A stretch of DNA of 64,000 nucleotides, from NCBI RefSeq assembly GCF_016466415.2, contig NZ_CP066771.1, positions 1 to 64,000 on the forward strand, read 5' to 3'. The stretch's first letter is position 1, and the number at the start of each line of letters is the position of its first letter. Below, piece by piece: positions 19,395 through 28,112 of the stretch. Made by a program: the position numbers and the translations under genes. The notes beneath the pieces were generated by a model. That model ran no database searches. It saw only the letters and a list, made by a program, of their open reading frames with translations, and was not told the origin of the DNA. Source of the stretch: Ralstonia pickettii. GTDB taxonomy: Bacteria; Pseudomonadota; Gammaproteobacteria; Burkholderiales; Burkholderiaceae.

Positions 19395-19799
19395 TCAGTG
19401 GTCGAGATACACGGGCGTCATTCGTACGATCCACGCGTCCATTGTTGCGCCGCTCGGTTGGAAAACAGGCTCGATTCGGTAGAGGCCAGCCGGGAAGTTG
19501 GGCGGGAGTGAGCCGGCATACGAGGAGTCCTGGCCCCTCTTGTGCGTGTCCTTAGTTTCCCCGCCTTTAGCTGCGGCGTTCCGGTACTGCTGCCAGTACT
19601 CCGGATGCCGCTCATGCCAAGCGCGTTGACTGCGTTTTTGGTTTTCTCGGTAGTCCGGATCGTTCGCCATCTTCTCGTGCTGCCAACGCTGTCGCCGCGC
19701 TCGTTGGCAGGCCGGCATGGAGCAGTACGTCTGATTCGGAACTTGCGAGCGTGGGATGAAGGATTGGCCGCAGCATGCGCAGACTCGAATAGTTGCCAT
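19395..19799 (-). CDS. Zinc-ribbon protein beside the recombinase
   Basis: The 134-aa product starts with a compact Cys motif (CACCGQ, then YCSMPACQRARR), a likely zinc ribbon, followed by a charged helical segment rich in Trp, His and Arg (RAWHERHPEYWQQYR). I recognise it as the kind of small accessory protein found next to large serine recombinases, but its role is unknown. AGGAAG lies 6 nt before the ATG at 19799; an ATG at 19823 is an alternative. It is co-oriented with the recombinase, 176 bp upstream of it. Confidence 0.65.
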   Translation of the reverse strand: MATIRVCACCGQSFIPRSQVPNQTYCSMPACQRARRQRWQHEKMANDPDYRENQKRSQRAWHERHPEYWQQYRNAAAKGGETKDTHKRGQDSSYAGSLPPNFPAGLYRIEPVFQPSGATMDAWIVRMTPVYLDH

Positions 19800-20146
19800 G
19801 GCGTTCTTCCTGACGAGACCCATAGATGCCTCGCAGTATCCCTGCCGTTTGCTGGCTGTCTGAGTTGCTACAGCGTCAAACCAGACCGCGCGGATTCTTC
19901 ACCCGGCGCTTACGGTCTTAGGATTGGTCTGATACCGCCAACATCCCTCGATACACAGAATCAACCTCCATGTGCCCAGCCGTTATCGCACCATCCTGCG
20001 TAGCGCTGTGTTTGCGATAGCCGGGCGCATCCTGGGTATCCCCCAACGACTGAAACGTGTACCTAATTTCGGTGGAAGGACCGTGCAATAGGCCGATGCG
20101 CCAGGCACGCGGTTCCAAAACTGCCGAGCATATGGAGGAGAGACTA
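19800..20146. other. Gap upstream of the fimbrial gene
   Basis: No gene is supported here. It separates the recombinase module from the fimbrial adhesin gene and should hold the latter's promoter. I looked for the end of an usher or chaperone gene, expected upstream of a tip adhesin, and found none. Confidence 0.4.
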
Positions 20147-21106
20147 ATGAAGATGCAGCGGCTGGGTCTGAAAGCCATGCGCGTGGTGAAACGGGCAGTA
20201 GCAACGACGCTGGGCTTGACTGCGGCCACGTCCGCTTTTGGCGCAGACTTCCGCCCTTTTCCTACCGCACTCTCACTGCCCCGGGATGTTGCGGCCAATA
20301 CCGTTGTGGCGAGAGCCTATTTGACGCCTCAAGCGTTATGTGGCGAGGGCACATGCAGGTTGGTGAATTTCCGTCCGATTAGCTATGTTCATGTCGCCTC
20401 GGGTGACGTACCGGGCTTGGTATCAAACGGACCGACCGTCATCACAGAAATCAAAGGCTTGAGGATGCAAGTCCTCGTCAATGGGGAACCACAGACAAAG
20501 CTGGATGAAAATCAACCGTCCATAAAATTTTCTTCACCGATCGAAATTCAATTGCTGAGGGACGCTTCCCCAGAATTGGGCAACGGAACGACCGCCGATC
20601 CAATTCAGTTCTGGTTTTTCACAAAGACAACGTCGGAATCCAGCAGGATCGATAACTACATCCGCCTTAGCACGAGGCTGACCAAGATCGAAGGAACCTG
20701 CTCAGTGCCAAGTCAGACGCTGGAACTGCAACCCACCCGGGCAAGAACCTTGGCTGGCATTGGGACAACGGCTGCCGAGCGCAGCTTCCAGATCAGCATT
20801 AACAACTGCCCAAAGGGATACAACAGGATTTTCTACAGGCTCAAACCGATGGGCGACAACGTAGAGATGTCAGCGGGAGTATTGCCGCTTTCTGCCCAAT
20901 CGACCGCCAAAGGCGTGAGGATCAGGGTAACTGACAGTGCAGGGGCGGCTGTTGTATTCGATACGCCGACCAGAATCGCTTATTACAACAGCGAAACCGG
21001 CGGTTCGTTCTCGATCCCGATGCGGGTGTCATACGTTCAGACCGAAGCCAACGTCACGCCGGGCACTGTGAATGGCGCTATGTCGGTGCTGATGGAGTAT
21101 CAGTGA
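20147..21106 (+). CDS. Fimbrial adhesin-like protein (chaperone-usher type)
   Basis: The 319-aa protein has a signal peptide (cleavage after about residue 30, SAFG-AD) and two Ig-like halves. The C-terminal half has the features of a type 1 pilin domain: Cys in GTCSVPSQ and NNCPKG, and an alternating hydrophobic end (GAMSVLMEYQ). This layout suits a tip adhesin or minor pilin secreted through a chaperone-usher pathway. GGAGGAGA 4 nt upstream fixes the ATG. No usher, chaperone or major pilin gene is adjacent, so it is an orphan that would need another fimbrial operon or is a remnant. Confidence 0.7.
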   Translation: MKMQRLGLKAMRVVKRAVATTLGLTAATSAFGADFRPFPTALSLPRDVAANTVVARAYLTPQALCGEGTCRLVNFRPISYVHVASGDVPGLVSNGPTVITEIKGLRMQVLVNGEPQTKLDENQPSIKFSSPIEIQLLRDASPELGNGTTADPIQFWFFTKTTSESSRIDNYIRLSTRLTKIEGTCSVPSQTLELQPTRARTLAGIGTTAAERSFQISINNCPKGYNRIFYRLKPMGDNVEMSAGVLPLSAQSTAKGVRIRVTDSAGAAVVFDTPTRIAYYNSETGGSFSIPMRVSYVQTEANVTPGTVNGAMSVLMEYQ

Positions 21107-21597
21107 TGAGCGGCGGGGCGGATGCGTTCGGCTGTGAGGGGCGCTAACAAAACCGATCGACGGATCGCCCGCAGATGACGACGCAGCTTGATGACATTCC
21201 GCGCAACGGGCACTGACTGCGCGATGCCCCGATGCGGCTCCGGGCTGTAGGGGTAGAAGGTTGGAGTTGTCGCCATGTGCCTGAGTTGTCTACGTCGTCC
21301 ATCGAGGTCACGCTTCTGGTGAAGCAATATAGCCGCGCCGCTCTGCCACTGGTGCAACGCTAGTTGGAGCGCGCAGCTCCCTCATCGCCCACAGGTCCCA
21401 AACCGGTGCGCCCCGCACCAACTCCAAGCGCCCAATCCCCCGCACCCCCAGCCCACGCCTCACCCAAGGGCACAGCCCAGGCAACCAACCCCCCGCAATA
21501 CCGCGCAACACGCAGCTTTATGCTGCATGGCACAAAACTCGCATAAGCCGTGGGCGACCGGTCAGACCACGACCATGTCTTTCTCCACCCCCCGCCC
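21107..21597. other. Gap between the fimbrial gene and the gntR-type regulator
   Basis: No gene is supported. 21361-21500 is C-rich and reads like decayed sequence. At 21518-21546 TTATGC and GCATAA form a 6-bp inverted repeat with a 17-bp spacer, just before the regulator; it could be its operator. This gap marks the return to host-type sequence. Confidence 0.4.
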
Positions 21598-22362
21598 ATG
21601 CACAGCATTCCATCCTCCGTCGCGCAAGCACTCCAGCAACGCATCCTGAGCGGCGCGTACCCCAGTGGCAGCCGCCTGCCGCCGCAGCGCGAGTTGGCGG
21701 AAAGCCTGGGCGTGAGCCGCGCGTCGTTGCGCGAGGCGCTGACGGTGCTCGAAACGCTGGGCTTGGTGGACATCCTCCCCAGCCGGGGCGTGGTGGTGCG
21801 CGGCCAGACGTTTGGCGCAGAAGGGGCGAGTGCCGAGCGCATGCACCGGCCGTTTGCCACGCCGGCGCTGGGCACGCTGTCGCCGCGTCAGTTGATCGAG
21901 CTGCGCCTCGTGCTGGAGCCCGGCTGGACGGCGCTGGCCGCCGCGCGCATGCATGCCGCTGGCCTGCGCCACCTGCAATGGCTGCAGCAGCAGTTGGCTC
22001 ATGCGCTGGAGCGCAATGATTTGCTGAGCGCGGCAGAGGCGGATTTGCACTTCCACCTGCTGCTGGCGCAGTTGTCCGGCAACCCCGGGTTGATGGCGAT
22101 GGCCGGCCAGTTGGAACACGCCATCGGCCACAGCCTGCGCCTGCCCTTTGCCCGCAACGGCGCAGACGACCACCCCGCGCACGAGCACAACGCCATCGTG
22201 CAGGCCATTGCCGCGGGCGATGTCGCCGCCAGCGCAGAGGCCATGCGTGCGCATCTGCTGTCGGCCGCGCGCCGCAGCGGCATCGATCTGACAGCGCCGC
22301 CTGTCACGCCCGAACCCATGCAGCACGAACCGGCTTCGTTTCGCCTCGCCTCGATTTCCTGA
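21598..22362 (+). CDS. GntR/FadR-family transcriptional regulator
   Basis: The 254-aa protein has an N-terminal winged helix (LPPQRELAESLGVSRASLRE) and a C-terminal FCD ligand-binding domain (LIELRLVLEPGWTALAAARM). The FadR subfamily usually senses an organic or amino acid and controls its transport operon. It is co-directional with, and 27 bp upstream of, a polar amino-acid ABC operon that it probably regulates. The start is uncertain: ATG 21598 or GTG 21550, neither with a strong ribosome-binding site. Confidence 0.85.
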   Translation: MHSIPSSVAQALQQRILSGAYPSGSRLPPQRELAESLGVSRASLREALTVLETLGLVDILPSRGVVVRGQTFGAEGASAERMHRPFATPALGTLSPRQLIELRLVLEPGWTALAAARMHAAGLRHLQWLQQQLAHALERNDLLSAAEADLHFHLLLAQLSGNPGLMAMAGQLEHAIGHSLRLPFARNGADDHPAHEHNAIVQAIAAGDVAASAEAMRAHLLSAARRSGIDLTAPPVTPEPMQHEPASFRLASIS

Positions 22363-22389
22363 TCCTGAATTTCCTGAAGGAGTTTTTGA

Positions 22390-23217
22390 ATGACCCGCAT
22401 CACTGCCCGCCACGCTTCGCGCCCCATCTCGCGTCGCTTCTTCCTCCATGCCGTCATGGCGGCAAGCGCTGTTGCGGCTTTGTTGCCCGGCCGCCCGGCC
22501 CATGCCGATGCGCTGGCCAACATCCAGAAAGCCGGCGTGATCCGCGTGGCCATCCCGAACGACTTTCCGCCGTTCGGCTCGCTCGGTCCGGACCTCAAGC
22601 TGCAGGGCTATGACATCGACATGGCCAACCTCGTCGCCAAGGAACTCGGCGTCAAGGCCGAGCTGGTGCCCGTCACCAGCACCAACCGTATTCCGTTCCT
22701 GACCACGGGCAAGGTGGATGTCGTCATCTCCAGCCTGGGTAAGAACGCCGAGCGCGCCAAGGTGATCGACTTCACGCAGGCGTATGCGCCGTTCCCTAAG
22801 AGCGTGTACGGCCCGAAGGATGTGTCGATCAAGGGGCCGGCAGATCTGGCCGGCAAGACGATTGGCGTCACGCGCGGCTCGACTGAAGATCTGGCGCTCT
22901 CGGCCGTGGCGCCGGCGTCGGCCACCATCAAGCGCTATGAAGACAACAACGCCACGGCGCAGAGCTACCTGATCGGCCAGGTGCAGCTGGTGACGGTGGG
23001 CAACATCGTCGCCAACGCGGTGAACGAGCGCACGAAGCTGCGCCAGCTCGACCTGAAGTTCCCCGTGGAAGACACGCCTTGCTATGTGGGTGTGGCCAAG
23101 GGCGAGCCCGCGCTGCTGGACAAGGTGAACACCGTCATCACCAAGCTGAAGACGGACGGCCGCCTGAACGATCTGTCGCAGCGCTGGATCAAGATGCCGC
23201 TGCCGGCCAAGCTCTAA
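22390..23217 (+). CDS. Polar amino-acid ABC transporter, substrate-binding protein
   Basis: This 275-aa periplasmic solute-binding protein of family 3 starts its mature part with ANIQKAGVIRVAIPNDFPPFG. The signal peptide has a twin arginine (SRRFFLH) and ends in AHA-DA, so Tat export is possible. It would bind an amino acid (glutamine, cystine or basic type cannot be told apart here) and hand it to the two permeases downstream. AAGGAG precedes the ATG. A perfect GC-rich stem-loop separates it from the permease gene. Confidence 0.9.
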   Translation: MTRITARHASRPISRRFFLHAVMAASAVAALLPGRPAHADALANIQKAGVIRVAIPNDFPPFGSLGPDLKLQGYDIDMANLVAKELGVKAELVPVTSTNRIPFLTTGKVDVVISSLGKNAERAKVIDFTQAYAPFPKSVYGPKDVSIKGPADLAGKTIGVTRGSTEDLALSAVAPASATIKRYEDNNATAQSYLIGQVQLVTVGNIVANAVNERTKLRQLDLKFPVEDTPCYVGVAKGEPALLDKVNTVITKLKTDGRLNDLSQRWIKMPLPAKL

Positions 23218-23241
23218 GCACACGCACGCCTTCGCAACACA

Positions 23242-23271
23242 GGCCCGGCGCCCACGTTGGTGTGCCGGGCC
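23242..23271 (+). promoter_or_regulatory. Intergenic stem-loop between binding protein and permease
   Basis: A perfect 8-bp stem GGCCCGGC / GCCGGGCC with a 14-nt loop lies between the binding-protein stop and the first permease start, with no T-run. Such structures commonly protect the upstream message and let the binding protein be made in excess of the membrane parts. Confidence 0.6.
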
Positions 23272-23275
23272 ACGG

Positions 23276-24019
23276 ATGACCTCCATGGCCTATCAATTCG
23301 ACTTTGGCGCTGTCTTCAGTTACAGCGGCCAACTCGCGCAGGGCGCGGCATTCACGCTTGCGCTCACGGCGGCGGGCGCGGTGCTCGGTGGCGCCATCGG
23401 CATTGCCGGGGGTGTGTGCCGCGCCTGGCGCATCGCCCCGTTCAATGCGTTGTTCAAGGTGTATGTGGAGGGCATCCGCAACACGCCGTTCCTCGTGCAG
23501 TTGATGTTCGTGTTCTTCGGCTTGCCCTCGCTGGGCGTCCAGATCAACGAATGGCAGGCGGCGTTGCTCACCGCGGTGGTCAACCTGGGCGCGTACATCA
23601 CAGAGATCGTGCGTGCAGGCATTCAAGAAACACCGCGCGGCCAGCTGGAAGCCGCCAACGCGCTGGCAATGAGCCGCTGGGCCATCTTCCGGCACGTGGT
23701 GCTGCGGCCCGCGTTGCAGAAGGTGTGGCCGGCGCTGAGCAGCCAGATCGTGATCGTGATGCTGGGCACGTCGGTCGTCTCGCAGATTGCCGCGCAGGAT
23801 CTGACCTTTGCCGCCAACTTTATCCAGTCGCGCAACTTCCGCGCGTTTGAAACCTACCTGGTGGTGACGGCGCTGTACTTTGCGCTGGCGCTGTTGCTGC
23901 GTCAGTTGCTGGCCTGGATCGGGCAGCGCTTTGTCGTGGGGCGCCGCGCGCCTGCGGTGTCCGCTGCACCGCTTGCTACTCCTGCCAACGCAGCCGCCTC
24001 CGTTGGAGACGCCGCATGA
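23276..24019 (+). CDS. Polar amino-acid ABC transporter permease 1
   Basis: This 247-aa inner-membrane permease belongs to the HisM/GlnP family, with several membrane helices and the ABC-coupling EAA-type loop (QLEAANALAMSRWAIFRHVVL). It would form the channel together with the second permease. Starts at 23276 or 23285 are both possible. The stop overlaps the next start as ATGA, so the two permeases are translationally coupled. Confidence 0.9.
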   Translation: MTSMAYQFDFGAVFSYSGQLAQGAAFTLALTAAGAVLGGAIGIAGGVCRAWRIAPFNALFKVYVEGIRNTPFLVQLMFVFFGLPSLGVQINEWQAALLTAVVNLGAYITEIVRAGIQETPRGQLEAANALAMSRWAIFRHVVLRPALQKVWPALSSQIVIVMLGTSVVSQIAAQDLTFAANFIQSRNFRAFETYLVVTALYFALALLLRQLLAWIGQRFVVGRRAPAVSAAPLATPANAAASVGDAA

Positions 24020-24655
24020 TCGCCGACATCCCTCTGTTGCCCATTCTCCTCAAGCTGGGCGAGGGCCTGCTTGCCACGCTCATGCTGTCGCTCATGGCCT
24101 TTGCGCTGGGCGGCACGGCCGGCCTGGTGGTGCTGTTTGCCCGCGTGGGGCGCAACGTCACGCTGCAGCGCGTGAGCAAGGCGTACATCCAGCTCTTCCA
24201 GAACACGCCGCTGCTCATGCAGATGTTCATCGTGTTCTTTGGTGCGTCCATGGCGGGGTTCGAGATGTCGCCGTGGACGGCTGCCGCCATCGGACTGACG
24301 CTGTACACCAGCGCCTATCTGGCCGAGGTGTGGCGCGGCTGTGTCGAGGCCATTCCGCGCGGGCAGTGGGAGGCGTCTTCCAGCCTGGCGATGGGCTACT
24401 TCCAGCAGATGCGCCACGTGGTGCTGCCGCAGGCGGTGCGCCTGTCGATTGCGCCCACCGTGGGGTTCTCCGTGCAGATCGTCAAGGGCACGGCGGTGGC
24501 CTCCATCATCGGGTTTGAAGACCTGTCCAAGCTGGGTTCGGTGCTGGCCAATGCCACCTTCCAGCCATTCCTCATCTACGGGCTGGTGGCCATTGGGTAT
24601 TTCGCGCTGTGCTGGCCGCTGTCTCTTTACGCCTCTCATCTGGAAAAGAAGCTCT

Positions 24656-24669
<14 letters not shown>
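24016..24669 (+). CDS. Polar amino-acid ABC transporter permease 2
   Basis: The 217-aa permease is a paralogue of the preceding gene, with the coupling loop QWEASSSLAMGYFQQMRHVVL. It pairs with permease 1 in the membrane domain of the importer. Its start overlaps the previous stop, and its end overlaps the ATPase start by 14 bp. Confidence 0.9.
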
Positions 24670-25393
<724 letters not shown>

Positions 25394-25476
25394 GGTGCAC
25401 GGCATAGGCAGGCATCCGCGCGGCCTTGCCTCTGCCATAATTCGCGCACTCCCCTGCAACGCATTCGCGTCTTCCC

Positions 25477-26424
25477 ATGGTTGTCCGCCCCCATCTGCAC
25501 TGGTTCCGCATGCTGCTCGCATGGCGCGGATCGGTGCTCCCGCAGCTCCTGCCTCGTCTGTTCCTGATCTTCCTCGTGTCGTTGGTGGCCATCGCGGTGC
25601 ATGCGCACTTGCTGCCCGTCTCCGTCAACCTGAGCACGACGCCGTTCTCGCTCGTCGGCATTGCGCTGGCAGTGTTCCTGGGCTTTCGCAACAACGCCAG
25701 CTACGACCGTTACTGGGAGGCCCGCAAGCTCTGGGGCCAGTTGCTCAACACGGCGCGTTCGCTCACGCGCCAGGCGCTGACGCTGCCGCGCGGTGATGGC
25801 CCGCATGACACCAGCGGTGCCGCAGCCGATGCCGACGTGCGCGAGTTCGCACAGGTGCTGGGCGCGCTGCCGCACGCGCTGCGCCACCAGTTGCGCCACA
25901 CCGATGCACGCGAAGACCTCGCCGCGCGCCTGCCCGCAGCGTTGCTCGAACGCGTGATGGCCGCGCGCTACCGTCCCATCGCCATCGTGCAGTGGCTGGG
26001 CGAATGGGTGCAGCGTCGCGCGCAAGCCGGTGCGCTCGATGGGTACGCCGCCCTGGCGTTCGACCGCAACCTCAACGAGTTGTCGAACAGCACCGGCGGG
26101 TGCGAGCGCATTGCGGGCACGCCGCTGCCGTTTGCTTACTCGGTCATGATCCACCGCACGGTGTACTTCTTCTGCGCGGCACTGCCGTTTGGGCTGGTGG
26201 AAAGCATCGGCAGTTTCACGCCCGTGTTTGCGGTGTTCGTGGCGTACACCTTCATGGCGCACGAGGCCATCGCCTCGCAGCTCGAAGACCCGTTCGGCAC
26301 CGAAGACAACGACCTCGCGCTCAACGCGCTGTCCGACACGATTGAAGATGCGGTGCTCGACATCCTTGGCGAGCCGAGCCCGCTGCCGCGTGCGGGCGTG
26401 CGGCGTGGGGTGATCTTCGATTGA
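25477..26424 (+). CDS. Bestrophin-like (UPF0187/RFP-TM) membrane channel
   Basis: The 315-aa protein starts with the family's WFRMLLAWRGS segment and carries hydrophobic helices and the conserved FRNNASYDRYWEARKLWG and EDPFGTEDNDLAL blocks of bestrophin-like bacterial proteins. These form pentameric anion or cation channels in the inner membrane. It stands alone downstream of the ABC operon and converges with the next gene. Confidence 0.88.
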   Translation: MVVRPHLHWFRMLLAWRGSVLPQLLPRLFLIFLVSLVAIAVHAHLLPVSVNLSTTPFSLVGIALAVFLGFRNNASYDRYWEARKLWGQLLNTARSLTRQALTLPRGDGPHDTSGAAADADVREFAQVLGALPHALRHQLRHTDAREDLAARLPAALLERVMAARYRPIAIVQWLGEWVQRRAQAGALDGYAALAFDRNLNELSNSTGGCERIAGTPLPFAYSVMIHRTVYFFCAALPFGLVESIGSFTPVFAVFVAYTFMAHEAIASQLEDPFGTEDNDLALNALSDTIEDAVLDILGEPSPLPRAGVRRGVIFD

Positions 26425-26446
26425 TGCCGCGGTTGCGGCGCAGCGC

Positions 26447-27118
26447 TTAAAGGGCCATCGCCAGCGGCTGCGCCCACCGCTCCAGCGGGGCGGTGCTGCC
26501 GTGCACCGAACCGCTGACCGAATCTGCGCTGCCCGCCAGCAGGGCAGCCAGCTCCACCCCGAACAGGCTTGCGCACGTTTCATTCAGCGTGCGCGCGTTG
26601 CGGAGGCCGGCCCACCGGGCCAGCGCGTGCAGCGCTTCGGCTTCGGGCTCGTCATTGCCGCACGTGTGCGCCAGCCGGTACAGCGCCCAGGCGGCGCGTT
26701 GCTCGCGCACCAGCGCATGCAGTGCTTCCCCTTCCGCAAACAGACGCGCACGCACCTGGCGCGGGCAGGCCTGCCAGCAATGGCTCAGCAGCGCGGCGTT
26801 CCACGCCTGCACGGGGTGTTCGAACACCAGCGTGGCGAATGCGCGCGCCCAGGGCTTGTCATGCTGGATGGCGGCCATGCGCGGGCAGCCGGCGTCGGGC
26901 ACGGCCTTGAACGTGATGGCGCACGGATGCCACACGGTGCCCGGAATCTCGCAACCGAAATGCGCGAAGGCGGGCACCACGAACGGGTCGCCCGCGCGTA
27001 CTTCGCGCCGGCCGTTGGCATCGCGCAGGCATACGGTGCCCTGCTCAGCCTGCACGCGCACCGCAAACGGAAAGCGCAGGCGCGAGAGACGGACGTGGGC
27101 GCGGCTGATGAGTGGCAT
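26447..27118 (-). CDS. Cupin-like protein with AraC-like features
   Basis: The 223-aa protein opens with a cupin-like beta segment (RFPFAVRVQAEQGTVCLRD, then GDPFVVPAFAHFGCEIPG), as in the sensory half of AraC-type regulators. The C-terminal part is helical (ARTLNETCASLFGVELAALL) but lacks a full two-HTH AraC domain. I cannot give a function. A 16-bp palindrome at 27189-27204, 71 bp upstream of its start, matches one in front of the Crp-type regulator, so the two may be co-regulated. Confidence 0.6.
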   Translation of the reverse strand: MPLISRAHVRLSRLRFPFAVRVQAEQGTVCLRDANGRREVRAGDPFVVPAFAHFGCEIPGTVWHPCAITFKAVPDAGCPRMAAIQHDKPWARAFATLVFEHPVQAWNAALLSHCWQACPRQVRARLFAEGEALHALVREQRAAWALYRLAHTCGNDEPEAEALHALARWAGLRNARTLNETCASLFGVELAALLAGSADSVSGSVHGSTAPLERWAQPLAMAL

Positions 27119-27188
27119 GGCTGACCGATAAGGCGGCGGATGAAGCGCGACTGTTGCAGGATTCTATGTCTGTGCGCAACAGGCGCAA

Positions 27189-27204
27189 TGTCGCCCCGGT
27201 GACA
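27189..27204. promoter_or_regulatory. Crp/Fnr-like palindrome, site 1
   Basis: TGTCGCCCCGGTGACA is a 16-bp imperfect palindrome between the 3' end of the Crp-type gene and the start of the cupin-like gene. It matches site 2 (28025-28040) at 13 of 16 positions, and both continue with GAGT. It is a likely binding site for the Crp/Fnr regulator encoded next to it. Confidence 0.55.
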
Positions 27205-27220
27205 GAGTCGGGCGCGGCGC

Positions 27221-27919
27221 TTACAACTCCGACAGACCGAAAAGCCGCAGCCGCTCAAGGTCGGTCACGCGAATGGTCTGGTATGACAGCGCGATCATTC
27301 CGCCTTCGGCCAGCCGTTGCAGCGCGCGGTTCACGCGCTGGCGCGACAGCCCCGTCAGCAGCCCGATCTCTTCTTGCGACAGCTCCAGCACGGTGCTCGT
27401 GCGCGGGTACAGGGCAGGGTGGAACAGCTGCGCAATCGCTTGCGCCACGCGCGCATCGGCGCTCAGCAGGCGATCGTTCTGCACGGTGGCAATGAGCTGA
27501 CCCATGCGTTCGTTGAGCTGGCGCACCACAAAGCTGGCAAACGGCAAGCTCTGCGCGAGCAGCGTATTGAACACGGGTTCGGGCACCAGCAGCACGTGCG
27601 AGGCGCGAATGGCGATCACGTCATAGCGGCGGTCTTCGCGCTTGATGACGCTGCCCTCGCCGCACCAGCCGCCCGCAGGCACGCCGGAGAACGTGCAGCC
27701 CCGCCCGTCGGAGGTGTACACGGCCAGCTTGATGAGGCCGGTGTCCACGCCGATCCAGTAGCGGGACGGTTCGCCGCGGCGGGCAATGAAGGCGCCGGGC
27801 TCGAAGGCCTGCAGCAGGGTTTCTCGCGCCGCCAGGGCCTGGTGTTCAGGCGCCAGCGCGGTGTACCACGCATGGCCTTGCAGTTGCGTGGCGGGCGTCG
27901 GAGCACGGGGTGTCGTCAT
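27221..27919 (-). CDS. Crp/Fnr-family transcriptional regulator
   Basis: The 232-aa protein has a cyclic-nucleotide-binding-type beta barrel (GAFIARRGEPSRYWIGVDTG, then WCGEGSVIKRE), a long dimer helix and a C-terminal winged helix (LSQEEIGLLTGLSRQRVNRA). The Cys residues of a Fnr iron-sulfur cluster are missing, so it is Crp-like. The ATG at 27919 is preferred: it gives the usual family length, and an upstream GTG at 28030 falls inside the palindrome at 28025-28040. It is divergent from the acyl-CoA synthetase gene and probably controls it. Confidence 0.85.
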   Translation of the reverse strand: MTTPRAPTPATQLQGHAWYTALAPEHQALAARETLLQAFEPGAFIARRGEPSRYWIGVDTGLIKLAVYTSDGRGCTFSGVPAGGWCGEGSVIKREDRRYDVIAIRASHVLLVPEPVFNTLLAQSLPFASFVVRQLNERMGQLIATVQNDRLLSADARVAQAIAQLFHPALYPRTSTVLELSQEEIGLLTGLSRQRVNRALQRLAEGGMIALSYQTIRVTDLERLRLFGLSEL

Positions 27920-28024
27920 GGCAGGCGTGGGCACACGGTCAAGGGTGGCGGGGGCGCGTGGGGCTCTGCCTTCGCTTTGTAAGAAACCCGTCAGCCTTGG
28001 GGCGGCGCGGGTTTCCGGGCGGTT

Positions 28025-28040
28025 TGTCACTCAGGTGACA
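28025..28040. promoter_or_regulatory. Crp/Fnr-like palindrome, site 2
   Basis: TGTCACTCAGGTGACA has perfect 6-bp arms around a 4-bp centre. It lies in the divergent region between the Crp-type regulator and the acyl-CoA synthetase. With site 1 it shares 17 of 20 positions when the flanking GAGT is included. Confidence 0.65.
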
Positions 28041-28112
28041 GAGTGCGGGAGCCGGCCGATGATAGCGTTGCCCAACAAAAAGCAACAGCGCCCGGCGCAC
28101 GGAGACACAGCA

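Noticed and set aside
21100-21357. An 85-codon minus-strand frame after the fimbrial gene
   Set aside because: No ribosome-binding site and no recognisable family; it overlaps the fimbrial stop and looks like decayed sequence.
21562-23286. A 574-codon minus-strand frame opposite the GntR and binding-protein genes
   Set aside because: Both plus-strand genes have clear domains; the antisense product has none.
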